Shown: in pieces, positions 1-8,901 of the stretch
Layout: the number at the start of each line of letters is the position of its first letter
Numbering within the stretch: position 1 is the first letter of the stretch
Assembly (NCBI GenBank): GCA_944388075.1
Contig: CALXHI010000034.1
Location: forward strand, 1 to 36,798
Origin: an uncultured Clostridia bacterium
Lineage (GTDB): Bacteria > Bacillota > Clostridia > Oscillospirales > Ruminococcaceae
Reading direction: 5' to 3'
Length of the DNA: 36,798 nt
Notes under the pieces: model-generated
The model's database searches: none
The model's input: only the letters and a program-made list of their open reading frames with translations
Told to the model about the DNA's origin: nothing
Position numbers and translations under genes: made by a program

Positions 1-685
1 CCAGTACCGCATCGGGCAAACGGTTCTCCAGTTCGAGCATTTGTGCCTTCATCTCCTTCGAGATGACCGACTGGAAATCCCGTACAATCGTCGGGAACGG
101 ATGCGGTCCCATGACCGACCCCAAGCAGTAATGCGTATCGTCAATGCGAGTCGTCCATTCCCGCATGGCTTCCGATACGGCATCCTTCAGCGTTGCCGTG
201 CCCGAGGTCACCGGAATCACCTCCGCACCGAGCAGCCGCATACGGTAGACATTCAGCGCCTGCCGTTTGGTATCCTCCTCGCCCATGAAAACCACGCATT
301 CCATGTTCATCAAGGCTGCTGCCGTCGCAGTGGCAACACCATGCTGTCCGGCTCCCGTTTCCGCAATCAGACGGGTTTTGCCCATCTTTTTTGCGAGCAG
401 CGCTTGACCGAGTACATTGTTGATTTTGTGTGAGCCGGTGTGGTTCAAGTCCTCACGCTTGAGGTATATCTTTGCACCGCCCAAAGCCTGCGTCAGCTTC
501 TCTGCCGAGTACAGCAAGGACGGTCTGCCGGCATAGGCGTTGAACAGCTGCGTCAGCTCTGCCTGAAATGCGGCATCCTGCTTGTAAAAGTCATACGCTT
601 TCTCCAGTTCAAGTACCGCATTCATCAACGTTTCCGGAATGTACTGTCCGCCGTGAATGCCAAAGCGTCCGTGTTGGTTTGTCAT
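1..685 (-). CDS. trpB: Tryptophan synthase beta chain, partial (3' end outside window)
   Basis: TrpB joins indole to serine with pyridoxal phosphate to make tryptophan, as the beta part of the alpha2beta2 complex. Read leftwards from the ATG at 683-685, the frame is open to the window edge and gives about 228 residues: an N-terminus containing [13 protein letters not shown], then [15 protein letters not shown], whose HTGSHK holds the lysine that binds the cofactor, and [11 protein letters not shown]. These are highly conserved in the family. The start codon overlaps the trpF stop (ATGA), so the two are translationally coupled at the 3' end of the trp operon. trpA, if present, would lie beyond the window. 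Confidence 0.96.
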   Translation of the reverse strand, partial: MTNQHGRFGIHGGQYIPETLMNAVLELEKAYDFYKQDAAFQAELTQLFNAYAGRPSLLYSAEKLTQALGGAKIYLKREDLNHTGSHKINNVLGQALLAKKMGKTRLIAETGAGQHGVATATAAALMNMECVVFMGEEDTKRQALNVYRMRLLGAEVIPVTSGTATLKDAVSEAMREWTTRIDDTHYCLGSVMGPHPFPTIVRDFQSVISKEMKAQMLELENRLPDAVL

Positions 686-1290
686 ATGATTTCTTCCTTT
701 CGTATACTTTGAACAAATGCCTGCATTCGTCCGAAATCCTTGTATCCGTCCTGTTCGAGTGCAGAGCTTGCATCGAGCGCATAGGGCTGTAATCGTGCAA
801 TCGCCATGCCGACATTCTCTGCAGTCAAGCCCCCTGCCAGAAAATACGGTCGGGCAATGCTGCTGAGCAATGCCCAGTCAAAGCAAGTTCCCGTGCCTGC
901 CCCCGAATCGAGCAGCACGAAATCCGCAATCGAACAGTTCGCCGCTGCGATATCTGCTGCCGTACGAATGCGATAGGCTTGCAGAATCGGGACGTTTGTC
1001 TGCTGCCGCAATGCGTGCAGATAGGCATCGTCCTCCTTGCCATGCAGCTGTACCGCCCCAATTGTGCCCGCCTGAATCAGCGAGAGAATTTGCGGTATCT
1101 CCGCATCGACAAAGACGCCCACCGGCATAATGCCATGTTTGAGCCGTTTGCGCAGCGCATTTGCCGTTTCCGGTGTGACATACCGCTTGCTCTGCGCTGC
1201 AAAGACAAAACCAATATAGTCGGGGCTTAGCGCATTGGCATAGTCGATGTCGCAGGGTCTGGATAAGCCGCAGAGCTTGATTTTCGTCAT
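682..1290 (-). CDS. trpF: Phosphoribosylanthranilate isomerase
   Basis: This enzyme isomerises N-(5-phosphoribosyl)anthranilate to CdRP, the third step after chorismate. The 202-residue product starts [15 protein letters not shown], where KLCG contains the catalytic Cys, and carries GFVFA, AVQLHG and a late [10 protein letters not shown] phosphate-binding segment. These are the expected beta-barrel landmarks, and the length is normal for a stand-alone TrpF. The start overlaps the trpC stop by 4 bp and its own stop overlaps the trpB start by 4 bp, placing it firmly in the operon. Confidence 0.96.
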   Translation of the reverse strand: MTKIKLCGLSRPCDIDYANALSPDYIGFVFAAQSKRYVTPETANALRKRLKHGIMPVGVFVDAEIPQILSLIQAGTIGAVQLHGKEDDAYLHALRQQTNVPILQAYRIRTAADIAAANCSIADFVLLDSGAGTGTCFDWALLSSIARPYFLAGGLTAENVGMAIARLQPYALDASSALEQDGYKDFGRMQAFVQSIRKEEII

Positions 1291-2069
1291 GCCATACCCC
1301 GCAATTCCGCCAGCTTTGCGGTTTTGTCGGCAGCCCGCATCAGCGTTTCGCCAATCAATACCGCATCCACACCGATTTCCTTCAGCTGCCGCACGTCCTC
1401 TGCGGTCTGCACACCGCTCTCCGATACGAACAGTACCTCAGACGGCACAAGCTTCCGCAGCTTGGCACTGTGCGCCGTATTGACCGAGAAGTCCTTGAGG
1501 TTGCGGTTGTTGACGCCGATCATCCGTGCGCCGGCATGGAGTGCCATGGCGATTTCCTCCGCATCATGCGTTTCCACCAATGCCGACAGACCCAAGTGCT
1601 CACAGATGGCAAGATAATCCCGAATCTGCTCATACGACAAAATGGAGCAAATCAACAGCACCGCCTGTGCGCCCAACGCCTTTGCCTCATAGAGCATATA
1701 TTCATGCACCGTGAAATCCTTCCGCAGGCATGGAATCGGCACAGCTGCCGCAATTTCCTCCAAATACGCATCTGCGCCCAGAAACCACTTCGGCTCGGTC
1801 AGTACCGAAATACAGTCCGCACCGGCTGCCGCATATTCCTGCGCAATGTCCAGATACGGAAATTCCTCCGCAATCACGCCCTTGGACGGTGACGCTTTCT
1901 TGCATTCGCAGATGAACGACAGCTCCGGCTTGCGCAAGGCACATTCAAACGCAAAGCCGCCCTTCGGCATCGCCAAAGCCTGCGCTTTCAGGCATTCAAG
2001 CGGCAGCTTCTGCTCTGCGGCGGCAACCCGCTCCATCGCATACGCCGCCAATCGGTCGAGTATCGTCAT
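1287..2069 (-). CDS. trpC: Indole-3-glycerol phosphate synthase
   Basis: TrpC closes the indole ring by decarboxylating CdRP to indole-3-glycerol phosphate. The 260-residue frame has FICECKKASPSKGVI (substrate-binding KKASPSKG), SVLTEPKWFLG, PCLRKDFTVHEYM (catalytic lysine in RKDF), IGVNNRNLKDF and FVSESGVQ, in canonical order. A longer open frame reaches 2099, but the ATG at 2069 follows a G-rich ribosome site (GAGGGGG) and gives the usual MTILDRL start. It lies 10 bp after the trpD stop and overlaps trpF by 4 bp. Confidence 0.95.
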   Translation of the reverse strand: MTILDRLAAYAMERVAAAEQKLPLECLKAQALAMPKGGFAFECALRKPELSFICECKKASPSKGVIAEEFPYLDIAQEYAAAGADCISVLTEPKWFLGADAYLEEIAAAVPIPCLRKDFTVHEYMLYEAKALGAQAVLLICSILSYEQIRDYLAICEHLGLSALVETHDAEEIAMALHAGARMIGVNNRNLKDFSVNTAHSAKLRKLVPSEVLFVSESGVQTAEDVRQLKEIGVDAVLIGETLMRAADKTAKLAELRGMA

Positions 2070-2079
2070 ACCGTCCCCC

Positions 2080-3096
2080 TCATGCGTTCGATTCGGCAAT
2101 CAGGCATTCGAGTACCTGCATCGCCTTGCCCGAATCCACCAGCTCTGCCGCCAAAGCAATACCCTCCGCCATGGTCGGGGCTTTGTCGGCAATGTAGAGT
2201 GCCGCACCGGCATTCATCAGCACAGCATCCCGCCTTGCGCCTTTCTTGCCCGACAAAATCGCCTTGGTAATCGCTGCGTTCTCCACCGGTGTACCGCCAC
2301 GCAGCTCGGTTTTCGTGCATCGTTTGAATTCGAGCTGCTCGGGCGTAATCTTAATGATACGAGACTAGCCGCCACGGAATTCGGATATTATGGTCGGCGC
2401 AGACAGCGAAATCTCGTCAAGCTTATCCATCCCATAGACCACCATGCCGCGCTTCACGCCCATCTTCATCAGCACCTGCGTCAGCGGCTCAAGCAAAGAG
2501 CGGTCGTAGACGCCGAGCAGCTGTCGCTGCGGTCCGGCAGGATTGGTCAGCGGTCCTAAAATATTGAACACCGTCCGAATGCCGAGTTCCTTCCGAATGC
2601 CGCCGACATACTTCATCGAGGCGTGATATTTCTGCGCAAAGAAGAAGCAGAATCCCACCGTTTCGAGCAGATGCAGGCACTGCTCCGGCTCAAGCTGAAT
2701 GTTCACGCCGAGTGCCTCCAGACAGTCCGCCGTACCGCAGCTGGACGATGCCGCACGGTTGCCGTGCTTCGCAACCTTTGCGCCGCCTGCCGCTGCAATC
2801 ATTGCCGCCGTGGTCGAGATGTTGATGCTCTGTGCGCCGTCACCGCCCGTGCCGACAATCTCGATCAGGTCGAGGTTATGTGCAATCGGCAGTGCCTTGT
2901 CACGCATCGCCATCGCACAGCCCGTGATTTCCTCGATGGTTTCGGCTTTCGTGCTTTTGGTCGAGAGTGCAGCCAGAAATGCGGCATTTTGAACGGGCGT
3001 TGTTTCGCCGCTCATGATTTCACTGATGACCGCATACGCTTCCTCATAGGTCAAATCCTGCTTATCCACAAGTTTCGCAATCGCTTCCTGAATCAT
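2080..3096 (-). pseudogene. trpD: Anthranilate phosphoribosyltransferase interrupted by one in-frame TAG
   Basis: TrpD transfers phosphoribose from PRPP to anthranilate. The frame starts at the ATG at 3096 after GGAGGGG and shows [15 protein letters not shown] (PRPP loop GTGGD), [15 protein letters not shown] and [10 protein letters not shown]. Codon 244 is TAG (2365-2367). After it the same frame continues without a shift for 94 codons, with ITPEQLEF, GGTPVENAAITKAIL and RDAVLMNAGAALYIAD, to a TGA at 2080. Total length (338 codons) is normal, so only the amber codon breaks it. Translation stopping there would lose conserved helices of the C-terminal domain. A GTG at 2286 could restart but would give only a fragment. 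Nonsense mutation, consensus error or readthrough remain open. Confidence 0.82.
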
Positions 3097-3107
3097 AATA
3101 CCCCTCC

Positions 3108-3674
3108 TCACGGTTTCAAAAATGCTTGCAGCATCGCTCTGCCATCCGGTGTCAGAATTGATTCCGGATGAAACTGCACCCCGTAAATCGGATAGTCCCG
3201 ATGCTGTACCGCCATCACTTCACCGAACTCCGTCACCGCCGTGACCTGCAAGCAGTCCGGCATCGTATCGGGATTCGCCGCAAGCGAATGATATCGGGCA
3301 ACCGGTGCGGTTTCCGGTATATCTCGGAACAGCTTGCAGCTGCGGTCAAAAGTCACGTGCGACTGCTTGCCGTGCATCAGCCGCTCCGCATAGGTCACCT
3401 CTGCACCATATGCCGCACAAATCGCCTGATGCCCCAAGCATACGCCCAAGGTCGGAATTGTTTGGGCGAGCGTCTGTGCAATCTCCATGATCACGCCGGC
3501 ATCCTCGGGTCTGCCCGGACCGGGGGAAAGAATGATGTGGTCGGGCTGCATGGCGGCAATCTCCGCGACCGTGTGCGCATCATTGCGAATCACGCCAATA
3601 TCCGGATTCAGCGCGCCGATGAGCTGATAGAGATTGTACGAAAAGCTGTCGTAGTTATCCACCAGAAGTATCAT
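3108..3674 (-). CDS. trpG: Anthranilate synthase glutamine amidotransferase component
   Basis: TrpG supplies ammonia from glutamine to TrpE. The 188-residue class I amidotransferase begins [15 protein letters not shown] and contains [12 protein letters not shown] (oxyanion loop), GVCLGHQAI with the nucleophile Cys, and VQFHPES with the His-Glu pair. It is a single-domain protein, not fused to TrpD as in enteric bacteria. It overlaps trpE by 4 bp upstream, and trpD follows after 11 bp. An equivalent role with PabB in folate synthesis is possible in principle, but the context indicates tryptophan. Confidence 0.95.
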   Translation of the reverse strand: MILLVDNYDSFSYNLYQLIGALNPDIGVIRNDAHTVAEIAAMQPDHIILSPGPGRPEDAGVIMEIAQTLAQTIPTLGVCLGHQAICAAYGAEVTYAERLMHGKQSHVTFDRSCKLFRDIPETAPVARYHSLAANPDTMPDCLQVTAVTEFGEVMAVQHRDYPIYGVQFHPESILTPDGRAMLQAFLKP

Positions 3675-5137
3675 GCGTCCGCCTCCTCTGCCTGCGTCAG
3701 GGCGTTCATCACGGCTGCCGCCTTATTGATGCACTCCTGATATTCCTTCTCGGGTACGGAATCCGCAACAATGCCCGCCCCGCTGCGAACAAAGACCTTG
3801 CCGTTCTTTTTGTAGGCAATGCGAATCGCAATGCACACATCCATATTGCCGGTGAAATCGATATAGCCGATCGCACCGCCGTAGATGCCTCGTTTGTTCT
3901 GCTCCAGCTCGGCAATCAGCCGGCAGGCACGGATTTTCGGTGCGCCCGACAGTGTTCCTGCCGGCAGTACCGCCCGTACCGCATCGAGGGCATCATATTC
4001 CTGCCGAATCTCCCCTCGCACCGTCGAGCCGATGTGCATCACATGCGAATAGCGTTCGATGCTGTGCAGCTGCTCGACCCGCACCGTGCCGAATCGGCTG
4101 ATTTTGCCCAAGTCATTCCGTCCCAAATCCACGAGCATATTGTGCTCTGCCAATTCCTTCTCATCGGCAAGCAGCTCCGCTTCGAGGGCTTTGTCCTCCG
4201 CATCGGTCTTGCCCCTCGGACGAGTACCGGCAAGCGGAAACGTATGCAGCACGCCATTCTCGAGCTTCACGAGTGTTTCCGGCGATGCACCGGCAACCTC
4301 GACATCCGTGCCCGAAAAATAGAACATATACGGCGACGGATTCAGCGTTCGCAGCATACGGTAGGTGTTGAGCAGACTGCCTGCAAAGGGTGCGCTCAGA
4401 CGGTTTGAAAGCACGATCTGGAAGATATCGCCTTCCTTGATGTGGTGCTTTGCCTTCTCCACCATCGCACAAAACTGCGTCCGGTCAAACAGCGATGTGA
4501 CTTCGCCGGTCAAATGCCCGGCAGGCTCTTGCTTCTTCTCACCGTAACGGAGCAGCTTTGCCATCTGTTCCAGCTCCATTACCGCCTTGGCATAGCCCGT
4601 TTCCGGGTCGCTCAGCTGCATATTGACCATCAGCACGATCTTCTGCCGCACATGGTCAAACGCAATCACCTTGTCAAACAGCATCAGATCTACATCCTTG
4701 AACCCTTCGGTATCCTCGGTCGGGATGCGCACACTCGGTTCGCTGTAACCCAAAAAGTCATACGAGAAATAGCCCACCAAGCCGCCCGTGAACGGCGGCA
4801 GCTCCGCAAGCTTCGGACTGCGGTATTCCGACAGGATCTGTCGAATCTGGTCGGTCGGGTCATCGGTTTGCAGCTTCAGCTCCCCGACACGCAGTTCCGT
4901 ACCCGCACAGGTAATCTCCAGCTTCGGGTCATAGCCCAAAAACGTATAGCGTCCCCATTTCTCCTTCTCCTGTGCAGATTCGAGCAGATAGGTATGGGTC
5001 GAAACCTTCTTCAGGATTTTCAATGCCTCAATCGGCGTGCAGATATCCGAAAGCAGCTCACAGCTGATCGGCAGAATGTCATACTGTCCGCTCGCCGCAA
5101 TCGCTTTCACACGCTCCAAGCTCGGCGTGATGTTCAT
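3671..5137 (-). CDS. trpE: Anthranilate synthase component I
   Basis: TrpE converts chorismate plus ammonia to anthranilate, the committed step. The 488-residue protein has an N-terminal domain with LLES, the residue set usually linked to tryptophan feedback inhibition, and a C-terminal chorismate-binding domain with SPYMFYFSG, FPLAGTRPRG, DEKELAEHNMLVDLGRNDLG, LSGAPKIRA and RSGAGIVADSVPE. The open frame extends to 5197, but the ATG at 5137 sits behind GGAGGTG and downstream of the T-box terminator, so it is the real start. It is the first gene of the operon and overlaps trpG by 4 bp. Confidence 0.96.
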   Translation of the reverse strand: MNITPSLERVKAIAASGQYDILPISCELLSDICTPIEALKILKKVSTHTYLLESAQEKEKWGRYTFLGYDPKLEITCAGTELRVGELKLQTDDPTDQIRQILSEYRSPKLAELPPFTGGLVGYFSYDFLGYSEPSVRIPTEDTEGFKDVDLMLFDKVIAFDHVRQKIVLMVNMQLSDPETGYAKAVMELEQMAKLLRYGEKKQEPAGHLTGEVTSLFDRTQFCAMVEKAKHHIKEGDIFQIVLSNRLSAPFAGSLLNTYRMLRTLNPSPYMFYFSGTDVEVAGASPETLVKLENGVLHTFPLAGTRPRGKTDAEDKALEAELLADEKELAEHNMLVDLGRNDLGKISRFGTVRVEQLHSIERYSHVMHIGSTVRGEIRQEYDALDAVRAVLPAGTLSGAPKIRACRLIAELEQNKRGIYGGAIGYIDFTGNMDVCIAIRIAYKKNGKVFVRSGAGIVADSVPEKEYQECINKAAAVMNALTQAEEADA

Positions 5138-5199
5138 TGCAATACACCTCCATATTCGGTTCGGGAGGTTTGCCGATTGCGATTTCTGCGCATGCAAAC

Positions 5200-5246
5200 A
5201 AAAATCGCCCTCGACAGAACATCCCTTTCGGTTCTGTCAAGGGCGA
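5200..5246 (-). terminator. T-box attenuator terminator
   Basis: A 16-bp stem (5231-5246 with 5205-5220, one G-U pair, 10-nt loop) is followed leftwards by a T-run. It lies just after the T-box sequence and before trpE, as expected for the regulated terminator. Confidence 0.93.
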
Positions 5247-5500
5247 ATCATTCACATAATCCGCGGTGCCACCTTGATTCACAGTCGCCTGTGCCCTTTC
5301 GCAGGATACCAACATATCCCCGGCAACTGACGTATGCCTTCACGTCATCGAATACTCTGCACGGTTTCCCGTACATTTTACCGATGCCCTCCGCGGTCCA
5401 TTTGATAGCGTGGGGTTCATTCGGCTCTCAGCTACCCGAACTCTCTGTGGAATCATCACTACCGTTATCTCCGCATCAACGGTTTCCTATGCAATTGTAT
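5200..5500 (-). promoter_or_regulatory. Tryptophan T-box leader upstream of trpE
   Basis: A T-box RNA senses uncharged tRNA and controls read-through of a terminator. Reading leftwards there is a stem I region with CAGAGAG and GCTGAGAG (AG-bulge-like), then AAATGGACC, whose TGG (5398-5400) fits a tryptophan specifier codon. The conserved T-box sequence AAGGTGGCACCGCGG follows at 5261-5275 and overlaps the antiterminator. The terminator hairpin at 5205-5246 follows directly. When Trp is short, uncharged tRNA-Trp should pair with the T-box and allow trp transcription. Leader boundaries are approximate. Confidence 0.93.
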
Positions 5501-5506
5501 GCTAAT

Positions 5507-5535
5507 AGTATACCATCATTCCGACGATTTGTCAA
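5507..5535 (-). promoter_or_regulatory. trp operon promoter
   Basis: TTGACA (5530-5535) and TATACT (5507-5512) are separated by exactly 17 bp, an almost perfect housekeeping sigma promoter. It lies directly before the T-box leader. Confidence 0.9.
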
Positions 5536-5572
5536 GGGCTTTTTCAGATTTTTTTGCAAGCCGCTGCCATGC

Positions 5573-8500
5573 TCATTCTGCCAGCTTCTTCAACGCCTTC
5601 GCCATCACCGATCGGAACAGCGGCGTCTTAACACGCAAAATCTGCGCATTCTGTGGGGTATCCTGCAAATGTGCCGCCGAGCTGGCATCCTCCATCACGA
5701 TGATCCGCAAATCCGGTGCCTGCTCCAAAATCAGTTTCAGCGCATCCTCCGAACGGGCATTGAGTATCGACTGCCGTACTGCCAGTATGCTGCATACCGT
5801 TCCGGTCGCCGCCGCCTCTTTCAGCTTGCCGCAGACCTGCTCAAAGGTCGGTGTCCATGTCATCTGCATACCGCTCTCCTCGAGTATTTTCATGGTTGCC
5901 TGCGCAGATGATTGCTGCAATTCCCATACCAGTGCCTGTTTCCGATGGTAGTACAGATACGGGAATACACAGGGCGTTTCCTCCCGAATCCGCAGCGGCA
6001 GTCGTAGAACGACCGCACTGCCCTGATCCGGCAGCGGCATATGCACCAGCTCCCCGTGCATCAGGTAAAGCAGCCGCTTGCAGAGCATCATCTGATGCTG
6101 CTGGTTCTCCTCCGTGTGGAGCATCGCCTGTTCGAGTACCTTGATGGGTCGGCTCGCTCTCATCGGCGCACAGAGCGTCCGCATCAGATCCTGCGATACC
6201 CGATCGCCGTCAATGCACAGCGTAAACTCGTACATCCGCATCAAATGCTGCTGCGGCAGCGCAGTTTCCGCAATCTGCAAACTCATATGCGAACGCTCCG
6301 GCAGCGTGCGAAGGACATTCATGAAAATGTTGTGCAGCAGATATTCGAGCTGCCCGAAATCGGATATCACCGTTTCATGCTTGAGATGGGTCGTATATGC
6401 GGTCAAATGCAGCTGTTTCTCCGCAATCAGGCTTTGTGCCTTTCGGTTCACACGGTACAGCAGCTTCGGCAATGATACCGGCTCCTGCAAGAGCTTCAGC
6501 TGCTGATTCTCCATCAAAATAATCGTCTTTGCCATATCTGCCATCGCACGCAGCTGGTCATAGGAATTGTAGATCGTCGCCAAATCCTGCGCATAGGCGT
6601 TGCTCTGCGCCGCCTGCATGATATGCTCCGCAGAACCGTAAATGCGATTCAAAATGAGATGGAAGCTGCTCAAAAGATTCGCCATCTGATGGGCACGCTG
6701 TCTGCGCTCATTTTCATCGCCACGAATCGTTTCCTGATAGAGCCGCCGTGCCGATTCCAAATCCTTTACCTGCCGATTGCGTTCGAGCATCTCCGTATTG
6801 ATGTCCTCGATGTAGGTCATGACGAACCGTTTGCCGTTTTCGTCGGTGAACGGCTTTGCCACGACATTCGTCCAGATGTAATTGCCGTCACCCTTCAAAT
6901 CGAGCAGACACTGCATTTTTACGCCCTTCGCCGGTGTGTACTCCGAACGCAGTACCTCCGAATGCGCAAACTGCTTCCGAAATTTCTCCCGATGGCTCGG
7001 ATGTACATGGCAGTCGGGGAATTCCTTGCACATCCGGCTAAACGGAATCGGATCAGCTTCAAGACGGTAGTCCCCGTCCGTCAGCACATAGTGATACATC
7101 CGGTCGGCTTCCACATCAATCTCCGACAACCGAATGTACGAATCCTGTATCGCAAGCCCGAATTTTCGCCGCAGCATCAGCTGGTCATGCTCCGTTTCAC
7201 TCAGTGCATTGCGGTTGCGTACCTCCTCGTTGATGTCCGACACATACAGCACGAAATGCAAGCCGCCATTTGCGTCGGTCTGAAAGTACAGCTCCGCTTT
7301 CGCAAAATGCCAGCTGCCGCCAATCCGATGGCGGTATTCCACAATCACCTGCTCCTGCCCTGCCAGATAGTTCGCTCTTGCAACATCCGGCAAAACAGCC
7401 GCTGCCAGCTTGCGATAGTCCTCCGGATGGCAGTTCGGCATGATGATCTTCTCGAAAAATTGCGAAAATGGACATTCCATATACATCGCAAAATCGTCTT
7501 TTTTCACACGGTAGCACTTCGCCGTCTGTGCCGTGTAGTCGACCTCAATGAACCACAGATACCGATTCCGAATCAGCGACTGAATCTGTGCGGTCAGGGC
7601 GTCCTTCCGCTCGGTCAATTCCAGTTCCCGCAGCTTCTGCTTATGCACATCCAGCACCACATAGAATGCTTCGGTCGGAACGCCGTTCACCGGCTTTGTG
7701 AACACCATCTCCGCTCTTGTCCACTTGCATGCCGTCAACGGCAAATTCGGTCGAACACGCCGATATTCCGCAGTCAGGCGGCGTTCACCCGATGCCGCAT
7801 GCGCTTGCAGGTTCGACAGCTTCGAGAACGGCTTCAGCAAGCCCGTATCCTCCGGATGCACCAGCTTCATCAGTTCGCCCGTGATGGTATCGTAGTCGTA
7901 CACCTTGTCATACGAAAACATCGGCTCAAGACTCGGATGCAGCGAACACATCACCGTTTCGCCGGTCTGCAAATCCACATGGAACATCAATCGGAAAATA
8001 TCCGTAATGCCCTGCAATATGTAATCGTTCTGCTTGGACAGCTGCTTGATTTCCTTGCGGTAGCGGCTCGTCTGCTCCTGCTCCATATGGAGTTCATGGG
8101 CATCGTGACCGAGCAGAAGCACCGTGTCTGCCTGAATCAGTGCCGGCACAAACTGCCCCCAACGGTAATCGTCGCCGACATGGTAGCGCACCGCCAAGGT
8201 CGGCGATTGTCCCTCCAGCGCAAACCGGTTCAGCTTCATCGCCGAGAAGGCCAGCAAAAATCGCTTTCGGTCATCCGGATGCAGCAGCAAATCCGCTGCT
8301 GTCTGCATCATGTCCGCCGCAGGATAGCTGCCGTGCATTTCCTGCATGACCGTATTTTGGCTGCTGAGCACGATCGACTGCATCGTTCGCAGATCAATCC
8401 GCAGTACCAGAAAATATGCCGCACGCAAAATCGTCTGCATGGTCCAGCTGCGCTCCGGGCTATCGTCTAAGGCATCAAACGTCAGCGCAACCGCAGGATG

Positions 8501-8791
8501 CTGCTCCCGTGTCACCATCTTCGCATAGGCGTGCCGCTGTACCACCTTCCCGTCTGCGTTCTGCGTGGTCAGCGTGTGCTGCTGCTCGGTTTGGGTGCGA
8601 ATCGCATGCGTCACCATCGACCGTATCGGATATGCTGACAACAGCTGCTCCGCCGACTGCCCAATCGCATCACCGAGAACCAAATATGCCTCCGCATTTT
8701 GATGCAGGATCTCCAGCGTGTCCGGATGAATCCAAATGACCGCATCGCCGTTCCGTTCTTGCTGCTTGGTCAAATTGTCGTTCGCTTGCAT
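5573..8791 (-). CDS. Multi-PAS hybrid histidine-kinase-like protein with degenerate kinase and receiver domains
   Basis: The product has 1072 residues, no signal peptide and no membrane segment. About five PAS-like modules can be seen from residue 15 to 670, several with the HPEDR/HPDDR motif (171, 312, 455). A dimerisation-helix-like segment at 676-715 reads QMANLLSSF where kinases have FLANMSHE, so the phosphoacceptor His is absent. The ATPase-like part keeps an N-box outline (811-825) but lacks the glycine boxes: DGDRVS replaces DTGIG, and QHQMML replaces GTGLGL. The tail, 952-1072, resembles a receiver without the acidic pair or the phosphoacceptor Asp, though a KTP near 1055 remains. It may be a signalling scaffold or pseudokinase. 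The ATG at 8791 follows AAAGGAG; the longer open frame to 8842 lies in repeat DNA. It stands alone, with no response regulator nearby. Confidence 0.8.
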   Translation of the reverse strand: MQANDNLTKQQERNGDAVIWIHPDTLEILHQNAEAYLVLGDAIGQSAEQLLSAYPIRSMVTHAIRTQTEQQHTLTTQNADGKVVQRHAYAKMVTREQHPAVALTFDALDDSPERSWTMQTILRAAYFLVLRIDLRTMQSIVLSSQNTVMQEMHGSYPAADMMQTAADLLLHPDDRKRFLLAFSAMKLNRFALEGQSPTLAVRYHVGDDYRWGQFVPALIQADTVLLLGHDAHELHMEQEQTSRYRKEIKQLSKQNDYILQGITDIFRLMFHVDLQTGETVMCSLHPSLEPMFSYDKVYDYDTITGELMKLVHPEDTGLLKPFSKLSNLQAHAASGERRLTAEYRRVRPNLPLTACKWTRAEMVFTKPVNGVPTEAFYVVLDVHKQKLRELELTERKDALTAQIQSLIRNRYLWFIEVDYTAQTAKCYRVKKDDFAMYMECPFSQFFEKIIMPNCHPEDYRKLAAAVLPDVARANYLAGQEQVIVEYRHRIGGSWHFAKAELYFQTDANGGLHFVLYVSDINEEVRNRNALSETEHDQLMLRRKFGLAIQDSYIRLSEIDVEADRMYHYVLTDGDYRLEADPIPFSRMCKEFPDCHVHPSHREKFRKQFAHSEVLRSEYTPAKGVKMQCLLDLKGDGNYIWTNVVAKPFTDENGKRFVMTYIEDINTEMLERNRQVKDLESARRLYQETIRGDENERRQRAHQMANLLSSFHLILNRIYGSAEHIMQAAQSNAYAQDLATIYNSYDQLRAMADMAKTIILMENQQLKLLQEPVSLPKLLYRVNRKAQSLIAEKQLHLTAYTTHLKHETVISDFGQLEYLLHNIFMNVLRTLPERSHMSLQIAETALPQQHLMRMYEFTLCIDGDRVSQDLMRTLCAPMRASRPIKVLEQAMLHTEENQQHQMMLCKRLLYLMHGELVHMPLPDQGSAVVLRLPLRIREETPCVFPYLYYHRKQALVWELQQSSAQATMKILEESGMQMTWTPTFEQVCGKLKEAAATGTVCSILAVRQSILNARSEDALKLILEQAPDLRIIVMEDASSAAHLQDTPQNAQILRVKTPLFRSVMAKALKKLAE

Positions 8792-8811
8792 GTGTTTTCG
8801 CTCCTTTCTCG

Positions 8812-8900
8812 CGCTAAATTGCGTCGGGCTTTTCAATGCCATGGACTTCGCCCATGCCCACCAGAGGACGCTGCCAGAAAGCTTGTACTTTGAATATCCC
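8812..8900 (+). repeat. Partial copy of the hairpin-array repeat
   Basis: The segment shares its start with the full copy at 8902 (GCTAAATTGC, then TCGGGCTTTTCAATGCCATGG) and enters the second hairpin, but is then cut off after CCAGAGGACGCTGCCAGAAA. The two copies form a direct repeat about 92 bp apart. It lies immediately upstream of the PAS gene's ribosome site. Confidence 0.85.
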
Positions 8901-8901
8901 G

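Noticed and set aside
2080..3096. Genome-wide recoding of TAG to an amino acid
   Set aside because: No other gene in the window contains an internal TAG, which recoding would produce often; a single mutation or error is the simpler reading.
6623..8470. 615-codon plus-strand open frame opposite the PAS gene
   Set aside because: It is rich in His, Arg, Leu and Gln, has no recognisable motif and no ribosome site, and mirrors the codon pattern of the well-supported minus-strand gene.
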